A stretch of DNA of 64,000 nucleotides. Source: UBA7067 sp051880615. GTDB taxonomy: Bacteria; Bacillota; Clostridia; Oscillospirales; Acutalibacteraceae. The DNA is taken from contig JBJEOH010000061.1 of the NCBI GenBank assembly GCA_051880615.1, positions 62,001 to 126,000 on the forward strand, given 5' to 3'. Positions within the stretch are counted from its first letter, which is position 1; the number at the start of each line of letters is the position of its first letter. Positions 15,471 through 23,415 of the stretch are shown here, in pieces. A program made the position numbers and the translations under genes. The notes beneath the pieces are model-generated. The model was not told the DNA's origin. It did no database searches and worked only from the letters and a program-made list of their open reading frames with translations.

Positions 15471-15850
15471 TATTTTTCACTCCTGATTATTTTTATTATT
15501 TCTTCTATCTTTTCTCGGCTCTTGAAGCCGTTTTCTTCAACGCCTGTGCTTATATCAAGGCAGTACGGCTTGACCGTATTTTCTGCCTGCAAAATGTTTT
15601 CGCTGTTCAGTCCCCCTGCAAGGAAGAACGGCTTTGAAAGCGTTTTCGGGATAAGCTCCCAGTTAAAGCTTTCGCCTATGCCGCCGAGAGCCTCGCATAT
15701 TGCCTGATGGCCAAGGCAAACACCGAGAATCGGCACTTTGCCGCCAAGCTCCCTTACTACCTGCTCACATACGCCTGCTTTTGAGGGGTGACCGGGCCCC
15801 GGAGAAAGGATAATGTGAGTAGGGTGCAGAGCCTCAATTTCCTGAACGGT
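15470..15850 (-). pseudogene. Fused remnant of trpG (glutamine amidotransferase) and trpF
   Basis: A single frame fuses two unrelated fragments. The first (15850 to about 15680) is the middle of TrpG: EIEALHPTHIILSPGPGHPS and the cysteine loop PILGVCLGHQAICEALGG. The second is the C-terminal third of TrpF: NWELIPKTLSKPFFLAGGL and the ending DISTGVEENGFKSREKI. The junction falls at a shared Gly-Gly. TrpG has lost its first 40 residues and its His-Glu dyad, and TrpF lacks its barrel start, so neither can work. The genes normally between them (trpD, trpC) are gone. The frame remains open from 15901 but has no good ribosome site. Confidence 0.85.
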
Positions 15851-16007
15851 CAACCATTTTGCAGAAGTCCTCTTCCGAAAAGTTGCAGTCAAATTTAACA
15901 TCTCTCAGCGTGTGCGGCTGTTCAATGGGGGAGTGGTCTGTGATGAGTTCGACTATCTTCTGAATGTCATTGAGCGCCTTTACAGTTTCAAAGCTTGGTT
16001 TAATCAC
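15834..16007 (-). pseudogene. trpE remnant (anthranilate synthase component I), internally deleted
   Basis: A GTG at 16007 with AAAGGA nine bases upstream opens a frame beginning IKPSFETVKAL, the usual TrpE N-terminus. It jumps to a central TrpE segment (DIQKIVELI, then NFSEEDFCKMV), after which the chorismate-binding domain should begin. Instead the DNA joins TrpG coding sequence out of frame, giving a stop at 15834. At least two deletions are needed to explain this. The short ORF may still be translated as a leader for the downstream frame. Confidence 0.75.
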
Positions 16008-16024
16008 AAAAAACACATCCTTTC

Positions 16025-16100
16025 AGAGTTGAGAGTGAAGAGTGGAGAGTGAAGAGTGGAAACGACTTCTTCTTAATTCAAAGAACCGCAACTTCACTCT
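16025..16100. repeat. Heptad repeat element in the trp leader
   Basis: Between the T-box terminator and the trpE remnant lies GAGTTGAGAGTGAAGAG with alternating GAGTGGA and GAGTGAA units on the plus strand, followed by a TTCTTAATTCAAAGAACCGC flank. On the trp coding strand the heptads read CACTCTT, as they do ahead of the znuC-like gene and hydF. Confidence 0.7.
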
Positions 16101-16117
16101 TCCGATTGCAGAGCAAT

Positions 16118-16160
16118 AAAAAAAGACCTTTATCCCTCTAATAAAAGGGACAAAAGTCTT
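16118..16160 (-). terminator. T-box terminator hairpin
   Basis: On the minus strand AAGACTTTTGTCCCT pairs with AGGGATAAAGGTCTT (two G-U pairs) and is followed by seven T. It is the off-state of the trp T-box. Confidence 0.9.
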
Positions 16161-16393
16161 GAACTTCTGCGGTACCACCCAAATTGACGGCAAAGCCGCC
16201 CACTCATCCGTGCCAACACACGAGCCTTTTTGTAACGGAAAAGGTTAAGCCGTCGGCGCATACTCGGGTTTTCCTTTGGCGCCGCCCTCGCAAGTCCATT
16301 CAAAGCCACATTGCCGCCTGCTCACACCAACCGCAGACTCTCTGAACACAATTTATGACCTCTACTCACTCTTGTTCTTCGGTTTTTCATATT
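16118..16393 (-). promoter_or_regulatory. Tryptophan-specific T-box riboswitch
   Basis: The minus-strand leader carries the conserved T-box TGGGTGGTACCGC (16181-16169), an AGTA-type motif in GTGAGTAGAGG near its start, and a specifier region GAATGGAC in which UGG (16298-16296) follows the usual GAA. Uncharged tRNA-Trp should stabilise the antiterminator and switch on the genes downstream. The leader ends in a terminator at 16160-16118. Specifier choice is by pattern, and the UGG codon agrees with the trp genes that follow. Confidence 0.93.
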
Positions 16394-16399
16394 GGCATT

Positions 16400-16428
16400 A
16401 TTATATGTTTGAAAAAACGAAATGTCAA
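16400..16428 (-). promoter_or_regulatory. Consensus sigma-A promoter of the trp T-box operon
   Basis: TTGACA (16428-16423) and TATAAT (16405-16400) are perfect consensus hexamers with a 17-base spacer. Confidence 0.95.
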
Positions 16429-16509
16429 TATTTTTTTGAAAAATTTGAATTTTTTTGGCATAATGCCATAGCCTGGTTATGTGTAAAGGCGGAAAAGCCG
16501 TCAAAATAT

Positions 16510-16531
16510 GCACAATATATGTATATTGTGC
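16510..16531. promoter_or_regulatory. Candidate operator palindrome between divergent promoters
   Basis: GCACAATATA and TATATTGTGC are perfect ten-base arms around a TG centre. It lies between the trp promoter and the aminotransferase promoter and is not followed by a T-run, so a regulator-binding site is more likely than a terminator. No regulator is identified. Confidence 0.4.
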
Positions 16532-16580
16532 GGTATTAAAACTGTCATTATGATAAATTTGCAGGATTTATCAAAACGGC

Positions 16581-16609
16581 TTGCATTTTGGCGGCGAAAG
16601 TATTAGAAT
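16581..16609 (+). promoter_or_regulatory. Sigma-A promoter for the aminotransferase gene
   Basis: TTGCAT (16581-16586) and TAGAAT (16604-16609) have a 17-base spacer, 51 bases before the ATG at 16661. Confidence 0.6.
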
Positions 16610-16660
16610 ATAGGATAGCTTAGATATGATAATGAAATTTTCGTGAGAGGATAGTTTATT

Positions 16661-17938
16661 ATGGCTATGTACAGTGAAATGAGCAGGGGAGAGCTTGAAA
16701 AGGAAAAGGAGCTTCTTCAGAAGGAGTATGACGAGTTCAAGGGAAGAAACCTTAAGCTTGATATGTCAAGAGGTAAGCCGGGCAGCGAGCAGCTTGATTT
16801 GTCGCTTGATATGCTGACTGTGCTCAACAACCGCGAGCAGTGCATTGTAAACGGCACAGACTGCCGCAACTACGGCATACTTGACGGTATCAGCTCAATG
16901 AAGCAGATTTTTGCCGATTTGCTTGAGTGCGGCGAGGACGATATTATGGTGGGCGGCAACTCAAGCCTTAATATGATGTTTGACGCTATTGCGTGTATGA
17001 TGCACGCAGGCTTTGAGGGTTGTGAGCCTTGGGAGAAGCAGGGCGAGATTAAATTCCTCTGTCCGTCACCGGGTTATGACCGCCACTTCGGCGTAACGCA
17101 GTATTTCGGAATAAAGATGATTCCCGTTCCGATGACTCCGACAGGCCCTGATATGGATATCGTTGAACAGCTTGTTGAGAATGATGAAAAGATAAAGGGT
17201 ATATGGTGTGTGCCGAAATATTCAAATCCTCAGGGCATCACATATTCAGACGAAACTGTAACACGCTTTGCAAAGCTTAAGCCTGCGGCAAAGGATTTCC
17301 GCATTATGTGGGATAACGCATACTGCATACACGATGTTACCGACAAGCCCGAAAAGCTTTTAAGCATTGTATCGGAGTGCAAAAAGTACGGCAACGAGGA
17401 TTTGCCGCTTATCTTTGCTTCAACCTCAAAAATCACCTTCCCGGGTTCGGGTGTTGCGGCTATGGCAACCTCAAAGAAAAATATGGCTCTGTTTAAAAGA
17501 AGATATCAGTTCCAGACAATCGGCTATGATAAGCTGAATATGCTGCGCCATGTGCTGTTCTTTAAGAATGCAGACGGTGTTCGTGAGCATATGAAAAAGC
17601 ACAAGGCTGTGCTTGCGCCGAGGTTTGATGTGGTTATCTCAAAGCTCAGAAATCAGCTTGACGGACTTGGTGTTGCAAGCTGGCTTGAGCCTAACGGAGG
17701 CTATTTTGTAAGCGTTGATGTTATGGACGGCTGCGCAAAAAGAGTGGTTGCTCTTTGCAAAGAGGCAGGCGTTGTCCTGACAGACGCAGGCGCAACATAC
17801 CCGTACGGCAACGACCCGCACGACAGCAATATTCGCATTGCACCGTCGTTCCCACCGGTATCAGAGCTTGAAATTGCGATGGATTTGTTCTGTATCTGCG
17901 CTAAGATTGCCGCTGTGGAGAAATTGCTTGCACAATAA
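16661..17938 (+). CDS. PLP-dependent aminotransferase, aspartate aminotransferase-like
   Basis: The 425-residue protein is a fold-type I aminotransferase of the unusual aspartate aminotransferase subgroup (Pfam Asp_aminotransf). Signatures are LDMSRGKPGSEQLDLS near the N-terminus, PKYSNPQGITYSDE, the PLP-pocket aspartate in IMWDNAYCIHD and the Schiff-base lysine in FASTSKITFPGSG. It probably exchanges amino groups between an amino acid (aspartate or aromatic) and 2-oxoglutarate. GAGAGGA precedes the ATG; the ATG at 16667 is an alternative. It is transcribed alone, divergent from the trp T-box operon. Confidence 0.88.
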   Translation: MAMYSEMSRGELEKEKELLQKEYDEFKGRNLKLDMSRGKPGSEQLDLSLDMLTVLNNREQCIVNGTDCRNYGILDGISSMKQIFADLLECGEDDIMVGGNSSLNMMFDAIACMMHAGFEGCEPWEKQGEIKFLCPSPGYDRHFGVTQYFGIKMIPVPMTPTGPDMDIVEQLVENDEKIKGIWCVPKYSNPQGITYSDETVTRFAKLKPAAKDFRIMWDNAYCIHDVTDKPEKLLSIVSECKKYGNEDLPLIFASTSKITFPGSGVAAMATSKKNMALFKRRYQFQTIGYDKLNMLRHVLFFKNADGVREHMKKHKAVLAPRFDVVISKLRNQLDGLGVASWLEPNGGYFVSVDVMDGCAKRVVALCKEAGVVLTDAGATYPYGNDPHDSNIRIAPSFPPVSELEIAMDLFCICAKIAAVEKLLAQ

Positions 17939-18005
17939 TTTGTGTCATAATATATTGCATTTGCACAAAATTAGTAAAAAATAGCATATATTAATTCGGG
18001 TTGCA

Positions 18006-18034
18006 TTGACTTTTTGTCGGAAAAACCGTATAAT
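18006..18034 (+). promoter_or_regulatory. Sigma-A promoter for secDF
   Basis: TTGACT (18006-18011) and TATAAT (18029-18034) are 17 bases apart. The leader contains a long hairpin (ACTCTGT with ACAGAGT) followed by TTTTATTTT, which could attenuate transcription. Confidence 0.85.
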
Positions 18035-18118
18035 AACTCTGTTATGTCCGTGTAATAGCGAACAGACAGAGTTTTATTTTGCACGGATTTTATATTCAGT
18101 ATTGGAGGATACACACAC

Positions 18119-19513
18119 ATGAAAAGAGTGTCAAAACCGGTATTCTTCATTGTGGCAATCCTTGTACTTGCCTTGACCTATTTTGCTATATTCGGTTATT
18201 CAACCCAATACGGCGATATCAAGACAACTGTAATCAAGGGTGTAAACGACATTCGTTGGGGCATTGATATTAAGGGCGGCGTTGAAGCTACCTTTAAACC
18301 TGCCGGCGATGTTGACGCGACAGATGAAGAAATGGAAGCCGCGAAGGCGGTTATTGAAACAAGACTTGTTTCAGGAAATATCACAGACTATGAGCTTTAC
18401 GCCGACAGCGCGTCGGACCGTATTATAGTTCGTTTCCCGTGGAAAGAGGACGAGGAGAATTTTGACCCTGAGGCGGCTATTGACGAAATTTCCGCAACAG
18501 CTCTGCTTACATTCCGTCCGGGAAATTCATACGCGTCTACTGAGCTTGATGCAAACGGAAACACCGTTTACAAAACACCGACAGGCGAGACTGAGACAAT
18601 CCTGATGGACGGCAGCAATGTTGAAAAGGCACAGCCTATGATGGATACTTCAACCGGAACGCCTGAATATTCAGTATCGCTTGAGCTTAAGGACGGCTCG
18701 GTTTTTGCTGACATTACCGAGAAGTACTTAAATCAGACTGTATCAATCTGGATGGATGATATTATGATTTCCGCACCTACCGTACAGAGCAAAATTTCTG
18801 ACGGCAAGGCGAGCATCACAGGTAACTTCACCGCTCAGGAGGCTACAGACCTTGCGAACAAGATTAACGCAGGTGCTTTGCCGTTTGAGCTTGAAACCGC
18901 AAGCTTCGGTACAATCAGCCCGACCCTCGGCGCATCGTCGCTTATGGCTATGGCTTATGCCGGAATTGCAGCGGTTATACTTCTCGCGCTTCTTATGATT
19001 ATTGTTTTCCGTCTGCCCGGATTTGTTGCAACGATTGCACTTATCGGACAGGTTGGCTTGATGCTTGCGGCTATTTCCGGCTTCTTCCCGGTATTCTCAA
19101 GCTTCACAATGACTCTGCCGGGTATTGCGGGTCTTATTCTTTCAATTGGTATGGGCGTTGACGCCAACATCATCACCGCCGAAAGAATCAGAGAAGAGCT
19201 GCGCTCGGGCAAGACGATTGACACGGCGATTGCCAAGGGTTCAAAGAGCAGCTTCTCGGCTATCTTTGACGGTAATATAACGGTTATTATCGTTGCGCTT
19301 ATCCTGCTTCTGGTTTTCGGCCCGTCAAACATTCTCTCCGTTATCTTCGGACAGTCCACTACAGGTACAATCTATGCCTTCGGCTACACACTGCTTATGG
19401 GCGTTATCTCGAACTTTGTAATGGGCGTGTTTGCTTCAAGACTTATGCTTAAGTCGATTTCGGGCTTCAAAATCTTCCGCAAGAAGTTCTTATATGGAGG
19501 TGTTGGCAAATGA
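18119..19513 (+). CDS. secD: Protein translocase subunit SecD
   Basis: The 464-residue SecD has a first transmembrane helix (10-30), the D1 signature RWGIDIKGGVEATF, a periplasmic-type extracellular domain, and a five-helix C-terminal SecDF domain with GIAGLILSIGMGVDANI. With SecF it uses the ion gradient to pull secreted proteins out of the SecYEG channel. GGAGG precedes the ATG. It overlaps secF by four bases (ATGA). Confidence 0.95.
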   Translation: MKRVSKPVFFIVAILVLALTYFAIFGYSTQYGDIKTTVIKGVNDIRWGIDIKGGVEATFKPAGDVDATDEEMEAAKAVIETRLVSGNITDYELYADSASDRIIVRFPWKEDEENFDPEAAIDEISATALLTFRPGNSYASTELDANGNTVYKTPTGETETILMDGSNVEKAQPMMDTSTGTPEYSVSLELKDGSVFADITEKYLNQTVSIWMDDIMISAPTVQSKISDGKASITGNFTAQEATDLANKINAGALPFELETASFGTISPTLGASSLMAMAYAGIAAVILLALLMIIVFRLPGFVATIALIGQVGLMLAAISGFFPVFSSFTMTLPGIAGLILSIGMGVDANIITAERIREELRSGKTIDTAIAKGSKSSFSAIFDGNITVIIVALILLLVFGPSNILSVIFGQSTTGTIYAFGYTLLMGVISNFVMGVFASRLMLKSISGFKIFRKKFLYGGVGK

Positions 19514-20487
19514 ACAAGACTATAGAAACAGCTCCAAGAAAGATAATAGATTTTGTTGGAATGAAGAAAATCTTCTTCTGCATTTCGCTTGCAATATTTG
19601 CAGTCGGCATTATCTGCAACATCATTTTCGGCACACAGCTTGACATTCAGTTCACCGGCGGTGCAATCGTAAAATACAGCTACACAGGTCAGATTGACGA
19701 GGAACAGCTTAAAGATGTTTTGCAGAAGGCAACCGACCAGGAAATCTCGTTCTCAATATCTCAGAATATGATTGCCGGCGAGCAAAACACCGGAGATAAC
19801 TACATAGTTTCTCTTCAGTTTACAGGTACTGACTCTATCGACTTTGAACAGCAGAAGTCTATTACAGAAACGCTTGAAAAAACCTTCCCGGACAACAAGT
19901 TTGAGTACAGCGAGTCAAGCTCGGTTGAATCGACAATGGGCTGGAAATTCTTCCTTAAGTGTCTTGTCGCTGTTGCAATCGCTTGCGCGCTGATGGTTTT
20001 GTATGTAACCTTCAGATTCAGAAAGATAGGCGGTCTTGCCGCAGGTATGATGGCGCTTGTTGCACTCTTCCACGATGTGCTGATAATTTACTTCTTCTAT
20101 GTAATTCTGAGAATGCCGCTTGACGGTAACTTCATTGCCGTTGTGCTTATGATTCTCGGTTATTCGCTGAACGATACAATCGTTATCTACGACAGAATCA
20201 GAGAAAACCGCAAGATTCTCGGCGGCAGAACAGACCTTGCAGTTCTGACAAATACAAGCCTTACTCAGGTTATCAGAAGAACGCTTCTTACTTCGCTTTC
20301 AACCTTGATTGCGGTTGGCTGTGTTCTCACAGTCGGCATTATCTTCAACCTCGACTCGGTAACAAAGTTCGCAATGCCGACAATGGTTGGTCTTGTTTCA
20401 GGCTGCTACTCTTCGATAGCTGTTGCCACACCGCTTTGGGTTATGTGGGAAAAGCGCAAGAAAAAAAGCGACAAGAAATCTGCATAA
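19510..20487 (+). CDS. secF: Protein translocase subunit SecF
   Basis: The 325-residue SecF carries the signature LDIQFTGGAIVKYSY after the first helix and the membrane motif LMILGYSLNDTIVIYDRIREN. It partners SecD in the membrane complex that completes Sec-dependent export. The start overlaps the secD stop, which implies coupled translation in equal amounts. The C-terminal tail is lysine-rich. Confidence 0.95.
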   Translation: MNKTIETAPRKIIDFVGMKKIFFCISLAIFAVGIICNIIFGTQLDIQFTGGAIVKYSYTGQIDEEQLKDVLQKATDQEISFSISQNMIAGEQNTGDNYIVSLQFTGTDSIDFEQQKSITETLEKTFPDNKFEYSESSSVESTMGWKFFLKCLVAVAIACALMVLYVTFRFRKIGGLAAGMMALVALFHDVLIIYFFYVILRMPLDGNFIAVVLMILGYSLNDTIVIYDRIRENRKILGGRTDLAVLTNTSLTQVIRRTLLTSLSTLIAVGCVLTVGIIFNLDSVTKFAMPTMVGLVSGCYSSIAVATPLWVMWEKRKKKSDKKSA

Positions 20488-20518
20488 GATTTGACATTGC
20501 TTCAAATAATGTTATACT

Positions 20519-20544
20519 TAAAGGGCGTGGCAACACGCCCTTTT
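20519..20544 (+). terminator. Intrinsic terminator of secDF
   Basis: GGGCGTG and CACGCCC form a seven-base stem with a GCAA tetraloop, followed by TTTT. Confidence 0.9.
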
Positions 20545-20580
20545 GTGTTTTATCATAAATGTGAATTTATTATAAAACAA

Positions 20581-20860
20581 TGAATAATGAATATTGAATA
20601 ATGAATAATGAATAATTGTGGTTGTCGCCGCTGTGCGGCTCTTTGAATTAAGAAGAACTCGTAACGAGCAGACACCCCTCAGTCGCCTTCGGCGCCAGCT
20701 CCCCTCAATGGGAGCCAGTATTCAGTCATACATTCACAAGAGCGAACGAATCCCTCAGTTGGCTTTATCGACAATTCCCTTTAATAAGGGATCCAAAAGC
20801 CTCGTTTCAATTCTCCGCTCTCCACTCTTCACTCTCCACTCTTAACTCTTAACTCTCTAT
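20581..20860. repeat. Composite repeat block upstream of the zinc-transporter operon
   Basis: This stretch of about 280 bases has no gene. It opens with ATAATGA heptads (20581-20617), then GTTGTCGCCGCTGTGCGGC and a TTTGAATTAAG flank. Next come several GC hairpins (GCCTTCGGC; CTCCCCTCAATGGGAG), and it closes with CACTCTTCACTCTCC heptads (20821-20860) just before the ribosome site of the ATPase gene. It looks like several nested repeat elements. Confidence 0.65.
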
Positions 20861-20877
20861 AAAAAGGATATGATAAA

Positions 20878-21666
20878 ATGCCGATAATAGAATGTAAAAA
20901 CATATCAATGAGCTACGACGGAGTGACCGTTTTTGACAGCCTGAGCTTCAGTGTTGAAAGCGGTGACTATCTGTGCATTGTCGGGGAAAACGGCTCGGGC
21001 AAGAGTACGCTGATGAAGGGGCTTTTAGGATTGAAACCCGTGAGAAGCGGTGAAATCATATACTCAGACGGACTCAAAAAAACGGAGATAGGCTATCTGC
21101 CGCAGCAGACGGGCGCTCAGAAGGATTTTCCTGCGTCTGTATATGAGGTGGTGCTGTCGGGCAGACTCAACAAGAGAGGGCTTGCACCGTTTTATTCAAG
21201 AGCCGATAAGCAGGCGGCGCTTGAAAATATGGAAAAGCTCGGCATATTAAAACTTAAAAATCGCTGCTACAGAGAGCTTTCTGGTGGTCAGCAGCAAAGG
21301 GTGCTGCTTGCAAGAGCGCTTTGCGCCACAAGCAAGCTGCTTATACTTGACGAGCCTGTAACCGGCCTCGACCCGTTGGCGGCGTCGGAAATGTACGACA
21401 TAATCAAGAGGCTGAATGAGGAAAACGGAATAACAATCATAATGGTGTCGCACGATATTGTTGCGGCGGTTGATAAGGCGGACCATATTCTGCATCTGAG
21501 CAACAAGGAGCTTTTCTTCGGCTCAACCTCCGAATATACGCACAGCGAAATGGGCAGCCGCTTTTTATACCATAACTGCCACTGTGAGGGCTGTGAAAAG
21601 CACTCGCTGAGGCATCACGATGTGTCGCACATTAAGTACTATGGCGGAGGTGGAAAAAATGAATGA
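20878..21666 (+). CDS. znuC: Metal (zinc/manganese-type) ABC transporter ATPase
   Basis: The 262-residue ATPase has Walker A GENGSGKSTL, signature ELSGGQQQR, Walker B LLILDEPVTGLD and the switch histidine MVSHD. It groups with ZnuC/MntB-type metal importers because of its partner permease. The last 40 residues form an extra tail rich in His and Cys (HNCHCEGCEK, then HHDVSH), which probably binds zinc. It overlaps the permease gene by eight bases. No solute-binding lipoprotein gene is in the operon, so that part must lie elsewhere. Confidence 0.88.
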   Translation: MPIIECKNISMSYDGVTVFDSLSFSVESGDYLCIVGENGSGKSTLMKGLLGLKPVRSGEIIYSDGLKKTEIGYLPQQTGAQKDFPASVYEVVLSGRLNKRGLAPFYSRADKQAALENMEKLGILKLKNRCYRELSGGQQQRVLLARALCATSKLLILDEPVTGLDPLAASEMYDIIKRLNEENGITIIMVSHDIVAAVDKADHILHLSNKELFFGSTSEYTHSEMGSRFLYHNCHCEGCEKHSLRHHDVSHIKYYGGGGKNE

Positions 21667-22474
21667 GCTTTTGGAGATGCTGTCATTTTCATTTATGCAG
21701 CGCGCGCTTATTGTGGGTGTTCCCGTTGCGCTGTGTGCGGCGCTTCTCGGAGTCAGCCTTGTGCTTAAGCGTTATGCTATGATTGGCGACGGTCTGTCGC
21801 ATGTCGGTTTCGGTGCTCTTGCTATAGCCTCGGCGTTTAATCTTGCGCCTCTGTGGGTGTCTGTGCCTGTTGTTGTGATTGCGGCTTTTTTACTGCTCAG
21901 ATTGAGCGAGAGCAGTAAGATAAAGGGTGATTCCGCTATTGCGATTATTTCAAGCGGTGCACTTGCGATAGGCGTTGTAGTGGCTACGGTCGGCAACGGA
22001 ATGAACACCGATTTAAGCAACTACCTTTTCGGCAGTATTCTCGCAACAAGCGAGAGTGACGCTATACTCAGCGTCTGCCTGTCGGTTGTTGTGATTGTGA
22101 TGTTTATCATTTTTTACGGCAAGATTTTTGCTGTCACCTTTGACGAGAGCTTTTCAAAGGCGACAGGCGTGAACAGCGGTGCATATAATATGGTAATCGC
22201 TTTGCTTACAGCACTCACCATAGTTATAGGTATGCGGATTATGGGTACGCTGCTGATTTCAAGCCTGATAATTTTCCCTGCGCTTACCTCAATGCGCCTT
22301 TGCAAAACATATAAAAAGGTTATAATCTGCTCGGCTGTTGTGTCGGTTGTGTGCTTTATCGCAGGCATCGTCGGCTCGTATTTTCTTGAAACGCCGACAG
22401 GCGCAACGATTGTAATAATGAATATGATAATGTTCCTTGTGTTTACGCTTTTGTCTAAGGTAAAAGGAAAATAA
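21659..22474 (+). CDS. znuB: Metal ABC transporter permease
   Basis: This 271-residue membrane protein of the ABC-3 family has about eight hydrophobic segments and the family sequences MIGDGLSHVGFGALAIA and MRIMGTLLISSLIIFPALTS. It forms the channel for zinc or manganese uptake with the preceding ATPase. The start is the ATG at 21659, which has GGAGGTG upstream and overlaps the ATPase stop; an earlier in-frame ATG lacks a ribosome site. Confidence 0.9.
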   Translation: MNELLEMLSFSFMQRALIVGVPVALCAALLGVSLVLKRYAMIGDGLSHVGFGALAIASAFNLAPLWVSVPVVVIAAFLLLRLSESSKIKGDSAIAIISSGALAIGVVVATVGNGMNTDLSNYLFGSILATSESDAILSVCLSVVVIVMFIIFYGKIFAVTFDESFSKATGVNSGAYNMVIALLTALTIVIGMRIMGTLLISSLIIFPALTSMRLCKTYKKVIICSAVVSVVCFIAGIVGSYFLETPTGATIVIMNMIMFLVFTLLSKVKGK

Positions 22475-22478
22475 CAGG

Positions 22479-23336
22479 GTGATAAATGTGTTACAGGATA
22501 TTTTTCCGGCTCAGCTTAATATAGAATACCAAAATGAAGCACCGCAGGACGACTGCCCGTTGATTGTTTTTGTCGGCGAGCTTGTGCTTGTGCGCTTTCA
22601 GGGCGGTGAGTTTTTCTTTCCGTCGGTGGGAGATTTTAGGGATTGCAAGAGCGAAATGCGTTATCTTTTCAAGCTCAACGACGAGAGATTTTTCCTGCTT
22701 AACCTCGATTCTCTGAGCGTACCAAAGGACTACAGCCTGGAGAATATGCAGTGCTTCAGAACGGCTCAGCCTCAGCACAAGGCGTTTGCCGTTGTGACGG
22801 CTAAGCACATATGCGGCTTTTACCGATGTAATAAATTCTGCGGCTGCTGCTCGTCTGAATTGAAGCACAGCCAAAGTGAGCGTGCTATGATATGCGACAA
22901 CTGCGGCAGAACTTATTATCCGCAGATTGCACCGAGCGTAATTGTTGCACTTACAGACGGCGACAGGCTGCTGCTTACAAAATATAACAGCGCTCACAGC
23001 TCATACAAAAAGTATGCGCTTATTGCAGGCTACTGCGAAACAGGAGAAAGTGCTGAGGAAACCGTTCGCCGTGAGGTGATGGAGGAGGTCGGACTTAAGG
23101 TTCAGGATATAACCTACTACAAAAGTCAGCCCTGGGGCTTTACGGGAACACTGCTGCTTGGCTATTTCGCGCGACTTGACGGCAGTGACAAGGTAACGAT
23201 AGACGAAACGGAGCTTTCAAAGGCAGAGTGGTTTCACAGGGACGAACTGCCGCCGACTGATCTGAGTATCAGCCTGACAAGCGAGATGATAGAGCACTTC
23301 AGATATTTCGGTGCAAAGCACCGAAATATCGAGTGA
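22479..23336 (+). CDS. nudC: NudC-type NAD+ diphosphatase (Nudix hydrolase)
   Basis: The 285-residue protein has an N-terminal NudC-like domain, a four-cysteine zinc ribbon (CGCC and CDNCGRTYYP), a complete Nudix box (GYCETGESAEETVRREVMEE and on) and the SQPWGF motif that defines NADH pyrophosphatases. It hydrolyses NAD(H), and family members can remove NAD caps from RNA. The start is a GTG (22479); a second GTG at 22488 with AGGGTGA upstream is equally possible. Its C-terminus, from Tyr-Phe-Gly to the stop, is encoded by a perfect hairpin and heptad repeat. Only four bases separate it from the permease gene. Confidence 0.9.
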   Translation: MINVLQDIFPAQLNIEYQNEAPQDDCPLIVFVGELVLVRFQGGEFFFPSVGDFRDCKSEMRYLFKLNDERFFLLNLDSLSVPKDYSLENMQCFRTAQPQHKAFAVVTAKHICGFYRCNKFCGCCSSELKHSQSERAMICDNCGRTYYPQIAPSVIVALTDGDRLLLTKYNSAHSSYKKYALIAGYCETGESAEETVRREVMEEVGLKVQDITYYKSQPWGFTGTLLLGYFARLDGSDKVTIDETELSKAEWFHRDELPPTDLSISLTSEMIEHFRYFGAKHRNIE

Positions 23337-23350
23337 AGAGTGAAGAGAGG
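23303..23350. repeat. Hairpin plus heptads encoding the nudC C-terminus and stop
   Basis: ATATTTCGGTGC-AAA-GCACCGAAATAT is a perfect 12-base stem with a triloop inside the coding end of nudC. It is followed at once by GAGTGAAGAGTGAAGAG, in which the first TGA is the gene's stop codon. Confidence 0.75.
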
Positions 23351-23357
23351 CAAACAA

Positions 23358-23391
23358 AAAACAGGTTCGATACATTGTCGAACCTGTTTTA
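23358..23391. terminator. Terminator between nudC and the sortase operon
   Basis: AAACAGGTTCGA and TCGAACCTGTTT pair perfectly around a seven-base loop. T-rich tails occur on both strands, so it can serve both convergent operons. Confidence 0.9.
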
Positions 23392-23415
23392 ATTTTGGTG
23401 TGTTATTGTGCCTTG

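Noticed and set aside
16276..16539. Plus-strand ORF of 87 codons over the trp leader
   Set aside because: It covers the T-box and its promoter on the other strand and has no coding character.
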